Source: Bog-473 sp963706555 (GTDB lineage Bacteria > Actinomycetota > Acidimicrobiia > Acidimicrobiales > RAAP-2). From it: 64,000 nucleotides of DNA. This document shows positions 61,388 through 64,000 of the stretch, in pieces. The stretch lies in assembly GCA_963706555.1 (NCBI GenBank), contig OY970164.1:806001-870000 (forward strand), given 5' to 3'. Position 1 is the stretch's first letter, and each line of letters opens with the position of its first letter. Both the position numbers and the translations under genes were made by a program. Under the pieces are notes generated by a model. That model was not told the DNA's origin and ran no database searches. It saw only the letters and a program-made list of their open reading frames with translations.

Positions 61388-62224
61388 GCAAGCAGGAATC
61401 GAGCAAGGCAGGCATGAGCAAGCCTGGCGTGAACAGAGCAAGCACCAGCAAGTCGGGCGCGAGCAAGCAGAGCCAAGCGTCGGTGCGCGCCGGCGGGGAA
61501 GGTCCGATCCGGGTGCTGCTGGCCGAAGACGAGGAGTCCTTCATCGACGCCCTGGTGATCGGGCTCACCAACGAGGGGTTCCGGGTCATTGTGGCGCGCG
61601 ACGGCGCAGAGGCGCTCCGCCTCTACGACGAGACCGACCCCGACATCCTTCTGTTGGACTTGATGCTGCCCAAGATGTCCGGCGTCGACGTGTGCCGGGC
61701 CATACGCACCCGTTCACGTGTGCCGATCATCATGGTGACCGCGAAGGGGACCGAAATCGACACCGTCGTCGCCCTCGAGATGGGCGCCGACGACTACGTC
61801 ACCAAGCCCTACCGACTGCGCGAGCTGGTGGCGCGCATGCGCGCCGTCCTCCGCCGTGCACCCGGGGGTCCCGACGCGGTCGAGCAGGGTGGCCCGGTCG
61901 ACCTGGACGGTGAAGGGGTCTGGGAGGCGAGCGGGATCAAAATGGACTTCGACCAACGCCGCGCCTTCGTGCGCGGGGAAGAGGTCCACTTGCGACGTAA
62001 GGAGTTCGAACTGCTGCGCCTGCTCGTCGAGAACTCCGGTCGCGGTCCTCACCCGCGACGTCCTCATCGACCGGGTGTGGGGTACCGACTACATCGGCGA
62101 CACCAAGACACTCGACGTGCACATCAAGCGGCTGCGGTCGCGAATCGAGGCCGATCCTTCCGTACCCGTCCTCATCACCACCGTGCGGGGCGTCGGCTAC
62201 CGCTTCGCCGCGCTCACCCCCTAA
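61384..62224 (+). CDS. OmpR/PhoB-type response regulator with a frameshift in the DNA-binding domain
   Basis: ATG at 61384. A Ser/Lys-rich N-terminus with GMSKPG-like repeats of about 35 residues precedes the receiver (LLAEDEESFIDALVIGL, the phospho-Asp in DILLLDLMLPKMSGVDV, Lys in DDYVTKPYRLREL). The winged helix begins RRKEFELLRLLVENSGR. Near 62040 the frame changes and LTRDVLIDRVWGTDYIGDTK, RGVGYRFAAL complete the domain. The unshifted frame runs on to 62304. Partner of the upstream kinase. Confidence 0.85.
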
Positions 62225-62300
62225 AGCCCTCGCAAAAGCCCATGGTGGCGCGGGCGGCCTGCCTACACTGGGGCACTCGTTGGAGGATGGAGGGCCCCGG

Positions 62301-64000
62301 ATGACGACCGGGGACACGAAGCTGGCGCGGCTCCTTGACGAACTCCCCGACCTCGTCCTCGTCCGCCCTGGGGGCCGAGGGTCAGGTCATGGGCAACACC
62401 GAGCCGAGGCGATGTTCGGGCATACCCTCGAGGACTACAAGGGGCGCTCCGCCATCGACCTCGTGCATCCCGACGATCTGGAGCTGGTGGGTCGCTCACT
62501 CGTCTCCATCCAGAACAAGGAGATCGGGACCACCCTCGAAGTGCGGGCCAAGACGCCGTCCGGCTGGCGGCTGCTCGAGCTCATCGGCACGCCGGTGAGC
62601 TGGTTCGCCGAGGGTGCCGTGCTGTTCAACATGCGCGACCTCACCGAACGTCGCCGCTTCGAGGTCGCACACAACGAGGTTGACCGTTTCCGGTCCCTGA
62701 TCCACAATGCGGCAGCCATCACCATGCTGGTGTCGTCGCACGGTGAGATCGAATGCACCTCCGCCGCGCTTGACGAGAATGCTCGGGCACGATCCCGAAC
62801 ATGTCGAGTACATGCCGCTGACCGGCATCGTCATTCGAAGACGATTGGCCGGCACTCAGCGCGGCCATGGAGCGTGCGGCCAGGGACGCCACCGTCGCCC
62901 ATCCGGTCACGGTCGAGGTCCGCCTGCTGCGCCATGAGGGCACCGGGTCCGTCCCCTTCGAGTTGTCGATCGTCAATCTGGTGGACGATCCGACCGTCGG
63001 TGGCTACGTCGATCACCGCGCACGACATCAGCGCCCGCGTCGGCGGCGGAGGCCGAACTGCGCTCGGCCTTGTCGGTGCTGCGTGCCACGCTCGACTCGA
63101 CCGCCGATGGGCTCATCGTGGTGGACGAGGCGGGCGCCATCTCCAGTATCAACGGCCGGTTGGCCGAGATGTGGATGCTGCCGGAGTCGTATTGGATGAA
63201 CCAACCCGATCAGAACACGATCTCGGCCGTGATCGACCAGCTCGTCCATCCCGAAGCCCTGATGGCCAAGGTGGAAGAGCTTGCCCTCCACCCCGAACAT
63301 CGAGACGACCGACATCCTCGAATTCAAAGACGGGCGGGTCTTCGAGCGCTTCTCGAAGCCGCAAGTCGTCGACGGCAAGGTGGTCGGCCGCGTCTGGAGC
63401 TTCCGCGACAGCACCGAACGGGCACGTCTCGAGTCGGAGCTGACCTATCAGGCCTTCCACGACTCACTCACCGGCCTGGCCAATAAGGCGCTCTTCGCCG
63501 ATCGCCTGAACCAGGCCGTGGCCCGCATGGATCGCACCCGCCGACCGATCGCCGTGATGTTCTTGGACCTGGACAACTTCAAGACCGTCAACGACAGCCT
63601 GGGGCACTCCACCGGGGACGAGCTGCTGCGCGCCGTGGCGAACGTCCTGCTCGGCTGTATCCGTCAGGCCGACACGGCGGCCCGTCTGGGCGGGGACGAA
63701 TTCGCCGTGCTGATCGAGTACATCGACGGGCACTCTGACATCGTCAAGCTGGCCGAGCGGATCCTCACCGCCCTGCGTCGCCCGGTCACGCTCGACACGA
63801 CCGAGGTGGTGGCCACCGCGAGCATCGGCATCACCTTCGGGGTGCCCGGCAGCACCGGAGAGCAACTGCTGCGCAATGCGGACCTGGCCATGTACATGGC
63901 GAAGGAGCACGGCAAGAACTGCTACGAGGAGTTCCGCGACCAGATGCACACGGCCATCGTGGAGCGCCTCGAGCTCGAAGCTGATCTGCGACGCACGACG
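62301..64000 (+). pseudogene. PAS-PAS-GGDEF protein with several frame changes, 3' end outside the window
   Basis: ATG at 62301. A PAS domain (LEDYKGRSAIDLVHPDDLEL, RRRFEVAHNEVDRF), further PAS pieces in other frames (TVEVRLLRHEGTGSVPFELS; LDSTADGLIVVDEAGAISSI) and finally, in the frame open from about 63302 to the window end, DSLTGLANKALFADRLNQAV and AARLGGDEFAVLIEYIDGHS (GGDEF). The last residues (MHTAIVERLELEADLRRTT) are the usual linker to an EAL domain. At least four frame changes lie between 62380 and 63300. It would be a c-di-GMP enzyme. Confidence 0.7.

Noticed and set aside
60316..62304. A 662-codon plus-strand frame
   Set aside because: Its first half is an Arg-rich shadow of the histidine kinase; only the part from 61384 is the response regulator.

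Overview
The window reads as chromosome of a high-GC actinobacterium, most likely an uncultured member of the Acidimicrobiia. Signs are a SepF-type protein, polyphosphate glucokinase, a GT87 glycosyltransferase, an SCO6880-type conjugation locus and a secreted DUF3494 protein ending in the DGGVFxFGDA repeats common in that class. This placement is inference; there is no rRNA in the window.

Layout. (1) 1-5.6 kb: end of a secreted alpha/beta hydrolase; a minus-strand operon (unknown protein, ThDP enzyme, SepF-like domain joined to a sigma-region-2-like domain); a Clp-N protein; a membrane protein; tRNA-Arg(ACG). (2) 5.6-14.7 kb: a diguanylate cyclase, a PAS/GGDEF/EAL protein and an ice-binding-type (DUF3494) surface protein with three perfect 225-bp repeats. 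(3) 14.8-20.8 kb: a winged-helix regulator, P450 plus ppgK, TetR divergent from a DrrAB-like ABC exporter with two operator-like palindromes, and a PIG-L deacetylase. (4) 21,066-48,779: an integrated element of about 27.7 kb inserted inside a virD4/traG-like coupling-protein gene. (5) 48.8-59.7 kb: the rest of a type IV secretion locus (VirD4 5' part, VirB4, SCO6880-like, VirB6/TrbL-like and pilin-like genes), split by an opposite-strand acyl-CoA operon and a dedA gene. (6) 59.9-64 kb: a two-component system and a GGDEF protein.

The element is the main discovery. A large serine integrase lies at its left end. A 10-bp core (ACCTGGGCCA) occurs at both junctions. Joining the flanks across one core copy restores one 510-codon virD4 frame, and joining the element ends builds an attP with a perfect 12-bp inverted repeat around the core. 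Inside are a resolvase under an operator-like promoter, a tandem tyrosine-recombinase unit bounded by similar 32-bp inverted repeats, an ECF sigma with a membrane partner, an orphan methyltransferase overlapping a DUF3102 gene, a primase-like replication gene, and three orphan Rhs toxin-tip cassettes. Each cassette begins at the same base of a conserved 126-bp Rhs core block, is followed by a candidate immunity gene and ends near a shared motif; a XerC/D-like recombinase sits between the first and second.

Several genes are split by single frame changes (57.5, 60.25, 62.04 and repeatedly 62.3-63.3 kb; also 34.8, 37.65, 45.13 and 48.4 kb). The clustering at 57-63 kb suggests uncorrected indels in the sequence as much as real decay.
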